Position numbers and translations under genes: made by a program. Shown piece after piece: positions 8,053 to 15,662 of a stretch of 17,727 nucleotides of DNA (the stretch's first letter is position 1; every line of letters starts with the position of its first letter). Source of the DNA: Anaerolineaceae bacterium UBA5365 (GTDB lineage: Bacteria; Chloroflexota; Anaerolineae; Anaerolineales; Anaerolineaceae); the NCBI GenBank assembly GCA_002407905.1, contig DHPL01000011.1, forward strand, positions 1,293 to 19,019, written 5' to 3'. The notes under the pieces were generated by a model. That model searched no databases, was not told where the DNA came from, and saw only the letters and a program-made list of their open reading frames with translations.

Positions 8053-8088
8053 AAAACCTCCCCAATCTTACCAAAGAGGGGAGGTTTT
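8053..8088 (-). terminator. Perfect 11-bp hairpin: attenuator or terminator that also sequesters an RBS
   Basis: Perfect inverted repeat, arms 8053-8063 and 8078-8088 (AAAACCTCCCC / GGGGAGGTTTT) with a 14-base loop, lying in the 57-base gap between the hydrogenase large subunit and the protease-FdhD gene. Read on the minus strand, the 3' arm ends in TTTT followed by ATAATG. It therefore looks like a weak intrinsic terminator, and the arm also contains the GGGGAGG ribosome binding site (8057-8063) of the next gene. It is symmetric enough to act on either strand, but no plus-strand gene uses it. Confidence 0.7.
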
Positions 8089-8106
8089 GTTATTATCCGT
8101 GCCCCT

Positions 8107-9531
8107 CTAGCGGCGCAGGACCTGGCTCAGTTTGCCCTCAGAGTCGAAGACTGAGATCTCCAGAGGCATCTGGCCTACCGCGTGGGTAGAACAGCTTAGG
8201 CAGGGGTCGTGCGCGCGGATAGCGTGCTCAACACGGTTCAGCATGCCTTCCTGAACCATGGGGCCCTTCACGTAGGTCTTAGCTACTTCGTCCACAGCTT
8301 TGCTCATGGCGTAATTATTATGACCCGTGGAAACGATGAGGTTCACCTTGGTCAGTTGGCCGTGTTCGTTGATCCAGTAGTGGTGCAGCAAGGTGCCCCG
8401 GGGAGCTTCGATCACACCGACGCCTTCTTCCTTGAGGTCCCGGCTGGTGTTCAGGATATCGGTTGAAAGAATATCCGGGTCTTGCAGGAGGACCTCGGCG
8501 CGCTCGAGGGCGAAGAGGCACTCGATCATGCGGGCGTAATGGTAATAGAGGGTATTTTCGACCGGTTTGCCGCCATTGAGCGCCTTGAAGATCTGCAGCT
8601 CGGCGTTGGCAAGCGGAGTGTCAATCTGGTCGCAGTTGTTCAGGCGGCCAAGGGGACCCACACGGTAAGCACCTTCCGGCCAACCCAATTTCTTGTAATA
8701 GGGGAACTTGAGGTAGGACCAGGGCTCAACGTGCTCGGCGATGTGGTCCAGGTAGTTTTGGGCAGAGAACTTTTCCAGTTCGCTGCCATCCCGTCCGGTG
8801 AGGCGAATCTGGCCGTCGTAGAGCTCAAGCGAGTTCTGCGGGGTGACGAGGCCGAAATACCCGGTGGGGAAGACGGCAAACTTGTTTACATCTTCCTGGT
8901 TGTTCTCGCACCAGTTCTTGATCACCTGGATGCCCACTTTGGCGGTTTCAACCTGCTCCGCGATTTGGGCCAGCAGGCGGTCGCGGCCATCGGCATTGAA
9001 GGCACGGTTCACGCCGCCAGGAATTGCAAACATCGGGTGGATGGACCGTTCGCCCAGTTCGCTGATGATCGCCTGACCAAACTTGCGCAGGCGGATCGCC
9101 TTGAGGGTCAGGTCAGGGTCGGCCTGCACCAAGCCAACGACGTTGCGGGTAGCCGGGTCGTGGTCAAAGCCCAAGATCAGGTCCGGTCCACCCAGCTCAA
9201 AAAAGTGCATGCCGTGGCTTTGGATCACCTGGCCCATGTGCATCAGTTCCCGCAGCAGTTCTGCAGGCCGTGGCGCGGGGGCGCCCAGGACCACATCGCC
9301 GGCTTTGGCAGCTGCCAGGTGATGACTCACCGGGCAAATACCGCAGATGCGGGGAGTAATCTGCTGCATTTCTTCCACCAGGCGGCCTTCGCAGAACTTT
9401 TCAAAACCCCTGAACTCATTCACATGAAAGTAGGCATGCTCCACGCTGCCATCGCCATTCATGTGCACGGTCACCTTGGCGTGCCCTTCAATGCGGGTTA
9501 CGGGTTCGATCGTAATTTTTTCTGTCGCCAT
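8107..9531 (-). CDS. hoxH: [NiFe] hydrogenase large (catalytic) subunit, soluble group 3 type
   Basis: Catalytic subunit holding the NiFe(CN)2CO site. From the ATG at 9531 it has 474 aa. N-terminal motifs are [11 protein letters not shown] and [12 protein letters not shown] (C63, C66, H70). The C-terminal pair is in [16 protein letters not shown] (C444, C447). The 24 residues after H450 form the tail expected to be cut by the M52 protease. The short length and the DPCxSC[AS]TH ending fit soluble NAD(P)- or ferredoxin-linked group 3 enzymes (HoxH, or HydL of bifurcating NiFe enzymes) rather than membrane-bound uptake hydrogenases. A longer frame from a TTG at 9549 is unlikely because AGGAG (9537-9541) sits just before the ATG. 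All four cysteine ligands are present. Confidence 0.96.
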   Translation of the reverse strand: MATEKITIEPVTRIEGHAKVTVHMNGDGSVEHAYFHVNEFRGFEKFCEGRLVEEMQQITPRICGICPVSHHLAAAKAGDVVLGAPAPRPAELLRELMHMGQVIQSHGMHFFELGGPDLILGFDHDPATRNVVGLVQADPDLTLKAIRLRKFGQAIISELGERSIHPMFAIPGGVNRAFNADGRDRLLAQIAEQVETAKVGIQVIKNWCENNQEDVNKFAVFPTGYFGLVTPQNSLELYDGQIRLTGRDGSELEKFSAQNYLDHIAEHVEPWSYLKFPYYKKLGWPEGAYRVGPLGRLNNCDQIDTPLANAELQIFKALNGGKPVENTLYYHYARMIECLFALERAEVLLQDPDILSTDILNTSRDLKEEGVGVIEAPRGTLLHHYWINEHGQLTKVNLIVSTGHNNYAMSKAVDEVAKTYVKGPMVQEGMLNRVEHAIRAHDPCLSCSTHAVGQMPLEISVFDSEGKLSQVLRR

Positions 9532-9536
9532 GTTTG

Positions 9537-9541
9537 CTCCT
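9537..9541 (-). promoter_or_regulatory. RBS fixing the large-subunit start
   Basis: AGGAG on the minus strand, five bases before ATG 9531 and overlapping the small-subunit stop codon. It argues against the in-frame upstream TTG at 9549, which would add six non-conserved residues. Confidence 0.75.
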
Positions 9542-10082
9542 AGTGCCAATCGTTCAACTCGCCTTTGACCTCGGGGATCTTCCCCTGGGCCAGACTGGCA
9601 AGCACTTCAAAGATCGCGTCCGCGCTGGGGGCACAGCCAGGCAGGGCGATATCAACTTTCACGTAATCGCTAACGGGGGCAACGTGCACCGCGGTGGAAA
9701 GCTCCGGGTCGTTAGGCACCATTCCGCTGGCGTCGTTGCTCTCAGCCTCAACGTAGGCGCGTTGGAGGGCTTCATCAGCACCGGCAAAGTTGCGCATGGC
9801 CGGCACACCACCGAAGACGGCGCAGTCACCCAAGGCTACCAGGATCTTACAGCGGCTGCGCATTTTTTCAGCCACCTCGATGTTATAGGTGTTTGAGATG
9901 CCGCCTTCCAGGATGCCTACATCCACGCCTTCTTCATCCGGCTCCTTGAGGTCCGTAATGGGGGTGGCCCGCAGTTCCACTAATTTCAAAAGCTCGAGAA
10001 TACGCTCGTCCATGTCCAGGAAAGACATGTGACAACCCGCGCACCCTGCAAGCCAGTCTGAAGCTACTTTAGGTTTAGTCAT
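9540..10082 (-). CDS. hoxY: [NiFe] hydrogenase small subunit (HoxY/HydS type)
   Basis: Electron-transfer partner of the large subunit, 180 aa, carrying only the proximal [4Fe-4S] cluster. Ligands are in LAGCAGCHMSFLD (C14, C17), ALGDCAVFGG (C87) and LPGCAPSAD (C150). The short length, lack of a Tat signal and lack of medial or distal cluster cysteines mark it as a cytoplasmic group 3 small subunit. The start at 10082 has RBS AAAGGA upstream. Its stop overlaps the RBS of the large subunit. Databases often label such proteins 'NADP oxidoreductase' or 'coenzyme F420-reducing hydrogenase gamma', but the partner genes here point to a NAD-linked complex. Confidence 0.95.
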   Translation of the reverse strand: MTKPKVASDWLAGCAGCHMSFLDMDERILELLKLVELRATPITDLKEPDEEGVDVGILEGGISNTYNIEVAEKMRSRCKILVALGDCAVFGGVPAMRNFAGADEALQRAYVEAESNDASGMVPNDPELSTAVHVAPVSDYVKVDIALPGCAPSADAIFEVLASLAQGKIPEVKGELNDWH

Positions 10083-10094
10083 CTTTTATTCCTT

Positions 10095-12029
10095 TCAGCT
10101 CAGCACCAGCTCGGTGGAGGCGGTTGAGCTTTTCAGCATCTCCTGCCAGTCGTGTTTCAGGGTGAAACCGGTTCGCCGGCCCAGGTCTTCCAGAATATCC
10201 ACCAGGGGCCTAGTATTTCCAGGGGCTTCCAATGCCTTGCCAGCCCGCTTCACCTTACCGTCTCCGGTAAGGTAGTGGGCTTCCAGTTCCGCCCAATTGG
10301 GGATCGGCAGCAAGACATCGCCTTTCATCCGCTGGTCATCGATCACTGATGTGCAGAAAATCTTGAACTCACTGCGGTCAATGACCTGGCGGGTAGCGTC
10401 ATCCAGGTAGGCATCGCCCAGGGCAAAGAAGCCCAGGCCGCTGATGGACGAGTACAGATCTACCGGTTCCAAGTTGAGCAGAGAGGCCGCGTAGCCGCCC
10501 ACCCGACCCTTGAGGACGATGACCGAACCGGGCTGTTTTTCGATGAAGCCCATCAATTCCTCGAGCAGGCTGTAGTTGTAGTCTGTCATCAGGTCGCTGC
10601 CCAGAATGTAGGCCACCTTGCTGCTCTCATTGGATTTTTGGACAAAGCGTTCCAGTTCGGCGGGGTCCAAACCAAGTTTGGCAGCCAGCCAACCGCGCTC
10701 TTCGCCCTGGCTTTTGACCAGCATCTTGATCACGCTCAGGTAATCACGGCCGGTGTAGATGATCTTATCCGTGGCAAAACGGTCCAGGTTGCCAACGTCC
10801 GGGCCTGCAAAGAAGAACCTGAGCCCGTTTGGCATCTGGCGTTTGAGGAAGAAGCCGGCCACCTGCTGAAGTTCAACAAGATCAGCGCCGATCACCACTG
10901 CCAGGTCCAGATCTTTAAGCTGCTCCAGGTCGCCTTCGAAGGCACCCATTTTCGCGGCCAGTTTGCGGCTCATTTCAGAGCTCTGGTCGGTTTGGAGTAC
11001 CTCTACTTCAGGAACCTGTAAGTAACCCTTGAAGTAGGCCGCAAAATCTGCCATGGCTTCAATGCTGAAGCGGGGTGAGATCGCGGCGCGAATACCGGAG
11101 CATTGGGTCTGGTCGATTTTATCGGCCGCCACTTGCAGGGCCTCTTCCCAGCTGGTTTCAGTAAGAACGCCCTGTTTGCGGACCATGGGGTAAAGCAGGC
11201 GTTCGCGTTTGTCTTCCAGGGGGCGGTAGCGGCCCAGCTGGCAGAGCAAACCTTCGTTAAAGGCGCTGGATTCGTCGCCATCGATTCGGACAAGTTGGTT
11301 GTCGCGGGTTAGGAGCACCCGGTCGCAGCCCATGGAGCATTCCATGCAAACTGCTTTGGTGTGTTCCAGATCAGTCCTGCGGCCCTTGTAAGCCGAGTAG
11401 CGGTCGTAAATGGAGGCGGTAGGGCAGTGCTGCACACAGTTACCGCATGAAATACAACTGCTTTCCCCCCAGGGCACACCGTGGTCGGCGATCAGCTGGC
11501 TGAGGGAACCGCGTTCCTCAAAACCGAGGGTGAAGTTACCCACCAGTTCACCGCAGGTGCGTACGCAGCGCCGGCAGAGGATGCAGCGGTTGGTGTCCAT
11601 CATGATATGTTCGTGGCTTGCGTCCACCAGGAAGGGATCGTAGGCGGGCGTGATGGGCCAGAAGTTCATGTTCTCAGCGTAAGCGGCCTGCTGCAATTCG
11701 CAGTCGCCGTCCGTTTTGACACAGTACATGCAAAAATGGTTGCGCTCGCTGAAGAGCATGGAAAGCACAAAGTTGCGGGCTTTCTTGGTTTTTTCGGTAT
11801 CCGTGCGGACAACCATGTTCTGGGTGGCCGGAACGGTGCAGGCCGGCATGAGCGTGCGGGCACCTTCCACTTCAACCAGGCAGAGCCGGCAGGAGCCGTA
11901 AGGGTGCAGCTGCGGATGGTGGCAGAGTGTGGGGATGTTTGCCCCAGCTTTCTGAGCCGCTTCCAGAATGGTGCTGCCTGTTTCTACTTCAACGTTCTTA
12001 TCATTGATCGTGAGACTAAGTAATGTCAT
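10095..12029 (-). CDS. hoxU: NuoG/HoxU/HydA-like iron-sulfur subunit with a relic molybdopterin-type domain
   Basis: Electron-wire subunit between the NiFe site and the flavoprotein, 644 aa. In order: N-terminal plant-type [2Fe-2S] domain (C-x10-C-x2-C-x13-C, from LCHHPQ to LMPAC); the His/Cys cluster region NHFCMYCVKTDGDCELQ; two ferredoxin clusters (CILCRRCVRTC and CISCGNCVQHCP); then a Mo/W-bisPGD-type domain with its own [4Fe-4S] site (CMECSMGC ... LLCQLGR). That last domain is about 400 aa and lacks a recognisable catalytic Cys/Sec and the C-terminal dinucleotide-binding domain, so it is probably structural, as in complex I NuoG. The ATG at 12029 has GGAG six bases upstream; the longer TTG frame from 12041 is rejected. 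It lies between the flavoprotein and small-subunit genes with gaps of 13 and 12 bases. Confidence 0.9.
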   Translation of the reverse strand: MTLLSLTINDKNVEVETGSTILEAAQKAGANIPTLCHHPQLHPYGSCRLCLVEVEGARTLMPACTVPATQNMVVRTDTEKTKKARNFVLSMLFSERNHFCMYCVKTDGDCELQQAAYAENMNFWPITPAYDPFLVDASHEHIMMDTNRCILCRRCVRTCGELVGNFTLGFEERGSLSQLIADHGVPWGESSCISCGNCVQHCPTASIYDRYSAYKGRRTDLEHTKAVCMECSMGCDRVLLTRDNQLVRIDGDESSAFNEGLLCQLGRYRPLEDKRERLLYPMVRKQGVLTETSWEEALQVAADKIDQTQCSGIRAAISPRFSIEAMADFAAYFKGYLQVPEVEVLQTDQSSEMSRKLAAKMGAFEGDLEQLKDLDLAVVIGADLVELQQVAGFFLKRQMPNGLRFFFAGPDVGNLDRFATDKIIYTGRDYLSVIKMLVKSQGEERGWLAAKLGLDPAELERFVQKSNESSKVAYILGSDLMTDYNYSLLEELMGFIEKQPGSVIVLKGRVGGYAASLLNLEPVDLYSSISGLGFFALGDAYLDDATRQVIDRSEFKIFCTSVIDDQRMKGDVLLPIPNWAELEAHYLTGDGKVKRAGKALEAPGNTRPLVDILEDLGRRTGFTLKHDWQEMLKSSTASTELVLS

Positions 12030-12035
12030 CGCGTT

Positions 12036-12039
12036 CTCC
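12036..12039 (-). promoter_or_regulatory. RBS fixing the NuoG-like start
   Basis: GGAG on the minus strand, six bases before ATG 12029, in the short gap after the flavoprotein stop. It favours MTLLSLTIN as the true N-terminus over a TTG at 12041. Confidence 0.6.
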
Positions 12040-12042
12040 AAA

Positions 12043-13887
12043 TCACTCGATCACAATCGCGTCAAACTTGCACACGTTGTGGCAGATACCGCAGCGGATG
12101 CAGATACTGCTATCGATCACATGTTTTTCTTTGCGTTCGCCGGTGATGGCGTTGGTGGGGCAGTAGCGCGCGCAGGAGGTGCAGCCGGTGCAGTTGTCGC
12201 TGATGCTGAACTCGATGAGATCGCGGCAAACCTTGGCAGGGCACTTTTTATCGTAGATATGCGCTTCGTACTCGGCCATGAAATGTTCCATGGTGGAAAT
12301 CACAGGGCCGGCCGCGCCCTGACCCAAACCGCAAAGTGAGTCCTGCTTGGTTTCTTCGCAAAGCTCCTTGAGCAGCGGAATGTCCTCCGGCTTGCCTTCA
12401 CCTTTGCAGATGCGCTGCAAAGTTTCCAGAATGCGCCGGGTGCCTACACGGCAGGGAATGCACTTGCCGCAGGATTCATCCTGAGTAAACTCCATGAAGA
12501 AGCGGGCGATGTCCACCATGCAGGTGTCTTCATCCATCACGACCATGCCGCCGGAGCCCATAATCGAGCCGGCCTGGCCCAGGGTTTCATAGTCCACGGG
12601 CAGGTCCAGGTACTTCTCGGGCAAGCAGCCGCCCATTGGGCCGCCGGTTTGGACGGCTTTGTATTTCTTGCCGCCCCTGATGCCGCCGCCGATGTCGTAA
12701 ATGATCTCGCGCAGGGTGATGCCAAAAGGCACTTCAATCAAACCCGTGTTGGCAGCATCGCCAGCCAGGGCGAAGGTTTTGGTGCCTTTGCTTTTTTCAG
12801 TGCCCATGCTGGAATACCAATCTACGCCGCGCCCGATAATTTTGGGCACATTGGCGTAGGTTTCAACGTTATTGATGTTGGTGGGCTTGTCCCAAAGGCC
12901 CTTCTGCGCCGGGAATGGCGGGCGTACGCGGGGTTCGCCGCGGCCGCCTTCAATGGAGGCCAGGAGGGCAGTTTCTTCGCCGCAGACAAAAGCACCGGCG
13001 CCCATGCGAACTTCCAAATCGAAGCTAAAGTCGGTGCCCAGGATGTTCTCGCCCAAAAGGCCTAAGCGGCGGGCTTGGTCGATGGCGAGGTTCATTGTGT
13101 TCACAGCAATGGGGTACTCGGCACGGCAATAAACGTAGGCCTGCCTGGCACCGGTGGCATAAGCTGCAATTGCCATTCCTTCGATCACCGCGTGCGGGTC
13201 GCCTTCGAGGACCTTGCGGTTCATGAAAGCGCCAGGGTCGCCTTCATCAGCATTGCAGACCAGGTATTTCTCGTCGCCTGGTGCCTGGCGGACAAACTTC
13301 CATTTCAAACCAGTTGGGAAGCCAGCGCCGCCGCGTCCGCGCAGCTTGGAGGCTAAAACGGTCTCGATCACTTCGTCGGGCTGCATTTCCCCGAGTACCT
13401 TTGCCAGGCTGCCGTAGGCGCCATTGGCGATGGAATCTTCGATGGCCAGCGGGTTAAGCTTGCCGATGCTTTCCAGGATCACCCTTACTTCTTTGGGTTC
13501 GGGATCGTGCAGTTCTTCGTCTTTGACCACCGGGAGGGGCAGCTCCAACCGCGTCACTACCGTATCGGTTTTGATCGCGTTTACGATCTCCGGGACATCG
13601 GCTTTGACCAGGCGCACGTAGTGTGTTTCCCGGGGGTAGACCAGAATGTCCGGGCCTTCTTTTTCCGGGTTGCCGATATGCGTGACCTCGTAGACCGCGA
13701 TGTTCCCCAGGCCAGCATCGGCCAGGGCTGCCACCAGCGCGTCCTTGATCGCTTCAGCGCCTTTGGCGATGCAAACCGGGTCCACAGAAACCAGAATCGC
13801 GGCTTCGTTGCTGTTTTTCAGCGCGTTCAGATCTTGGCTGTGTTGGCTGAAACGGGCGAGGTCATCCAGTGAATTTAACTTTTTCAT
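12043..13887 (-). CDS. hoxF: NuoF/HoxF/HydB-like NAD(H)-reacting flavoprotein with C-terminal 2x[4Fe-4S]
   Basis: NADH/FMN subunit, 614 aa. Domains: a thioredoxin-like N-terminal domain (about 28-115) that keeps only one of the usual cluster cysteines (C39); the FMN fold with [15 protein letters not shown] and the NADH segment [14 protein letters not shown]; an SLBB-like region; the N3-type cluster ESCGKCIPC (C473, C476, C479) with C519; a Cys/His segment with H543, C549 and C554; and a ferredoxin tail with [12 protein letters not shown] and [11 protein letters not shown]. The tail is typical of HydB/HndC-type subunits of electron-bifurcating hydrogenases and is absent from classical HoxF and NuoF. 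The ATG at 13887 has GAGGAG six bases upstream. Bifurcation is an inference from this architecture. Confidence 0.94.
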   Translation of the reverse strand: MKKLNSLDDLARFSQHSQDLNALKNSNEAAILVSVDPVCIAKGAEAIKDALVAALADAGLGNIAVYEVTHIGNPEKEGPDILVYPRETHYVRLVKADVPEIVNAIKTDTVVTRLELPLPVVKDEELHDPEPKEVRVILESIGKLNPLAIEDSIANGAYGSLAKVLGEMQPDEVIETVLASKLRGRGGAGFPTGLKWKFVRQAPGDEKYLVCNADEGDPGAFMNRKVLEGDPHAVIEGMAIAAYATGARQAYVYCRAEYPIAVNTMNLAIDQARRLGLLGENILGTDFSFDLEVRMGAGAFVCGEETALLASIEGGRGEPRVRPPFPAQKGLWDKPTNINNVETYANVPKIIGRGVDWYSSMGTEKSKGTKTFALAGDAANTGLIEVPFGITLREIIYDIGGGIRGGKKYKAVQTGGPMGGCLPEKYLDLPVDYETLGQAGSIMGSGGMVVMDEDTCMVDIARFFMEFTQDESCGKCIPCRVGTRRILETLQRICKGEGKPEDIPLLKELCEETKQDSLCGLGQGAAGPVISTMEHFMAEYEAHIYDKKCPAKVCRDLIEFSISDNCTGCTSCARYCPTNAITGERKEKHVIDSSICIRCGICHNVCKFDAIVIE

Positions 13888-13897
13888 TCACAGCTCC

Positions 13898-14416
13898 TCA
13901 TGCAGCACTTACTGCTTCACTTTGTAGAATTTGATTGATCACATTGTTAATTCGGGTTGCTTGCATTTTCCCGTGGTTCAAGTCGTCCACCACGATCACC
14001 GGAGCCTGCGAGCAAGCACCAACGCAGCGGCAAACTTCAACCGTGATCATTCCATCCGGCGTGGTTTGGCCCGGATTGATACCCAAAACCTGTTTGGTTT
14101 TGTCGATCAATTGCTCGGCGCCGCCTACGTAACAGGCCGTGCCGATGCAGAACTTGACCACATGTTTGCCGCGGGGTTCGGTGGTGAAGAAGGAATAGAA
14201 AGAAACTACCCCGTGGATCTTGCTCAAAGGTACGTTCATGCGCTCAGCAATGTAGGCTTGCATCGGTTTGGTGATGTAGCCGATGCGTCCCTGAAGGTTG
14301 TTGAGCACTACCATGGCTGCGCCGGGCAGGTGCATAAATTCATCGATCGTGCGATCGATGACGCGCCTCTGCTCGGGCATATCCAATGGGTCCCTGATTT
14401 TGGCAGGTTCTGGCAT
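13898..14416 (-). CDS. hoxE: NuoE/HoxE/HydC-like [2Fe-2S] subunit
   Basis: Thioredoxin-like [2Fe-2S] protein, 172 aa, partner of the flavoprotein encoded 10 bases downstream. Cluster ligands are C90 and C95 in KFCIGTACYVGGA, and C131 and C135 in RCVGACSQAPV, in the normal Cx4C...Cx3C spacing. The N-terminal helical region (GYITKPMQAYIAERMNV, IHGVVSFYSFF) matches the family. The start ATG at 14416 has GGAG seven bases upstream. This is the first gene of the operon, about 80 bases downstream of the predicted promoter. Confidence 0.95.
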   Translation of the reverse strand: MPEPAKIRDPLDMPEQRRVIDRTIDEFMHLPGAAMVVLNNLQGRIGYITKPMQAYIAERMNVPLSKIHGVVSFYSFFTTEPRGKHVVKFCIGTACYVGGAEQLIDKTKQVLGINPGQTTPDGMITVEVCRCVGACSQAPVIVVDDLNHGKMQATRINNVINQILQSEAVSAA

Positions 14417-14459
14417 ATTTACACTCCGATCGTTATCTTTTTATTCACTCACAAAGCAA

Positions 14460-14487
14460 GCCACCGCGTCAGGTTCGATTCGGTGGC
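14460..14487 (-). promoter_or_regulatory. 5' leader hairpin of the hydrogenase operon
   Basis: Perfect 7-bp inverted repeat, GCCACCG / CGGTGGC (14460-14466 and 14481-14487) with a 14-base loop, inside the predicted untranslated leader. It has no U-tract on the minus strand, so it is not a terminator. It could affect mRNA stability or be a regulator site. No known riboswitch was recognised. Confidence 0.4.
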
Positions 14488-14499
14488 AACTCCGCATTG

Positions 14500-14527
14500 A
14501 TTATAACTGTATTGTGAAAAATGTAAC
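14500..14527 (-). promoter_or_regulatory. Predicted promoter of the hydrogenase operon
   Basis: Minus strand: a perfect -10 TATAAT (14500-14505) and a -35-like GTTACA (14522-14527; 4 of 6 matches to TTGACA) with 16-base spacing. The start of transcription would be near 14493, giving a leader of about 77 bases before the NuoE-like ATG. The upstream DNA (about 14560-14590) is very AT-rich, which could help polymerase binding. Confidence 0.6.
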
Positions 14528-14659
14528 TAAATTGGTACGTAAATGCTTCCCGACCTTTCAGTAAATCATTATTTATCATTAATTAAATACTGTGATACAT
14601 AAGGTACTTAAAAAGATAAGATAGGGCGCTTGGACTAAGGCTGAAATTAACCTGGCATA

Positions 14660-14698
14660 AGAAGAAAGCCGGTTGATCAGCAAGACCATCCGGCTTCT
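14660..14698 (-). terminator. Rho-independent terminator after the CBS-domain gene
   Basis: On the minus strand, AAGCCGG pairs with CCGGCTT (14690-14696 with 14666-14672; 7 bp, extendable past a bulged base to GA/TC pairs), loop 17 bases, followed by TTCTTCTTA. It lies about 36 bases beyond the CBS gene stop and upstream of the hydrogenase promoter, so it would separate the two transcription units. Confidence 0.6.
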
Positions 14699-14733
14699 GT
14701 AGGCTTAGGGCTAGGGTTTCAGCTTGAGGATAA

Positions 14734-15516
14734 TCAGGCCAAGCGTTGCATGGTCGCGAGAAAGAGGTCCGATTCCGTAACAATGCCCACCAGTTTGCCT
14801 TTGTTATTGACGACCGGCAAGGCGTGGATCTTGTGCTCCAGAAGCATTTTTGCTGCGGTGCTCATCCCTTCATCAGGTGCAATGGTCAGGACAGGTTTCG
14901 CCATCACTTTGTCTACACGGGTGCCCCACATACCTGGTTCATTAACCGTCAGATCGCTGCGGGTCACGATTCCCAGAAGTTGACCATCCCGCACTACCGG
15001 CAGTGCGCGGATGCTTTTCGGGCTCATGATGCGGTCAGCTTCAAGCAGGCTGGACCCAGGGTCAATCGTCCAAACATAGTCGGTCATGATGTCTGCCACC
15101 TTCCGCTCAGAGGCCAGGCCATTGCAGCAATCCATGATGTAGCGGAAGATATCGAAACTGCTTAAAACGCCGACCAAGGCGTCATTGCTCAACACCGGCA
15201 GCACAGCGATCTTGTTCTCCAGCATTAATTGCGCTGCCTCGGCCATGGAGGTCTCCGGTTTGATCCAGATCGGCTGCTGGTTCATCACTTCTGCCACGGT
15301 CTGGTTTCCTTCAGTAACGCTCTCGGCCCCCTCAACGGGCCGATGGGGCAGAAATTGCCCGCGGGTAACAACGCCAACCAGTTTGCCGGCATCCAAAACT
15401 GGCAAGCCCCTAAACTGATCCTGGGGTATCAGTTTACGCGCCTCAGCCAGCGGCATCTCCGGGCTCGCGAATACGGCAGGGGAACTCATCCAGGCATCCG
15501 CACGCTTTTCATTCAT
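14734..15516 (-). CDS. Four-CBS-domain protein (two Bateman modules), no effector domain
   Basis: A 260-aa protein made of four CBS repeats and nothing else. Repeats begin near MSSPAVFASPEM, MNQQPIWIKPETSM, MTDYVWTIDPGSSL and MAKPVLTIAPDEGM, each ending in the typical [LV]VGxVTxxDL-like strand (KLVGVVTRGQF, ALVGVLSSFDI, QLLGIVTRSDL, KLVGIVTESDL). CBS pairs bind adenine nucleotides such as AMP, ATP or NAD, so this could be an energy or redox sensor, but the target is unknown. I chose ATG 15516 because it has GAGGTG just upstream and because a perfect TATAAT lies at 15548-15553, inside a longer open frame that starts at 15600. Whether it relates to the downstream hydrogenase operon is not shown by the sequence. 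Confidence 0.85.
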   Translation of the reverse strand: MNEKRADAWMSSPAVFASPEMPLAEARKLIPQDQFRGLPVLDAGKLVGVVTRGQFLPHRPVEGAESVTEGNQTVAEVMNQQPIWIKPETSMAEAAQLMLENKIAVLPVLSNDALVGVLSSFDIFRYIMDCCNGLASERKVADIMTDYVWTIDPGSSLLEADRIMSPKSIRALPVVRDGQLLGIVTRSDLTVNEPGMWGTRVDKVMAKPVLTIAPDEGMSTAAKMLLEHKIHALPVVNNKGKLVGIVTESDLFLATMQRLA

Positions 15517-15547
15517 ATACACCTCGCTCACTAATGGAATTGGATGC

Positions 15548-15576
15548 ATTATAGCGAGGACAGCATTCCCTGTACG
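15548..15576 (-). promoter_or_regulatory. Predicted promoter of the CBS-domain gene
   Basis: Minus-strand TATAAT at 15548-15553 with a weak -35-like CGTACA at 15571-15576, spacing 17 bases. Its position excludes a translation start at 15600 and supports 15516. Confidence 0.5.
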
Positions 15577-15587
15577 GCGGATTAAGT

Positions 15588-15662
15588 AAAAAAAATTCAT
15601 TGATGCCGATGATTAATCGGTCAATAAAAGGGATGAAAAAAAGCTAGCGCGGCTTCACGCCG
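15588..15662 (-). terminator. Possible weak terminators after the LuxR-type gene
   Basis: Two hairpins with T-tracts on the minus strand: CGGC/GCCG (15650-15653 with 15659-15662) near the stop codon, with T7 at 15636-15642; and CCGAT/ATCGG (15606-15610 with 15616-15620), with T8 at 15588-15595. Both stems are short and sit 7-10 bases from the T-run, so termination is only possible. The second palindrome could instead be an operator for the CBS gene. Confidence 0.3.

Larger units (their letters stand above)
14417..14733. other. 317-base intergenic region
   Basis: This gap holds the operon promoter and leader hairpin (14417-14530), an AT-rich stretch with repeated ATCATT elements (about 14565-14590), and the terminator of the CBS-domain gene (14660-14698). 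I see no small ORF with a convincing RBS and no RNA gene in it. Confidence 0.6.

Noticed and set aside
8482..9543. Plus-strand ORF (353 aa) antisense to the hydrogenase large subunit
   Set aside because: Mirror of a conserved coding region; no RBS or domain recognised.
9532..9549. TTG start of the hydrogenase large subunit at 9549
   Set aside because: It adds six non-conserved residues overlapping the small-subunit end, and AGGAG fits ATG 9531.
14460..14497. tRNA-like GGTTCGATTC sequence in the operon leader
   Set aside because: It resembles a T-arm loop, but the flanking stem pairs across a 14-base loop and there is no D-arm, anticodon arm or acceptor stem.
15517..15600. Longer start for the CBS-domain gene at 15600
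   Set aside because: A perfect TATAAT at 15548-15553 lies within this stretch, and a good RBS precedes ATG 15516.
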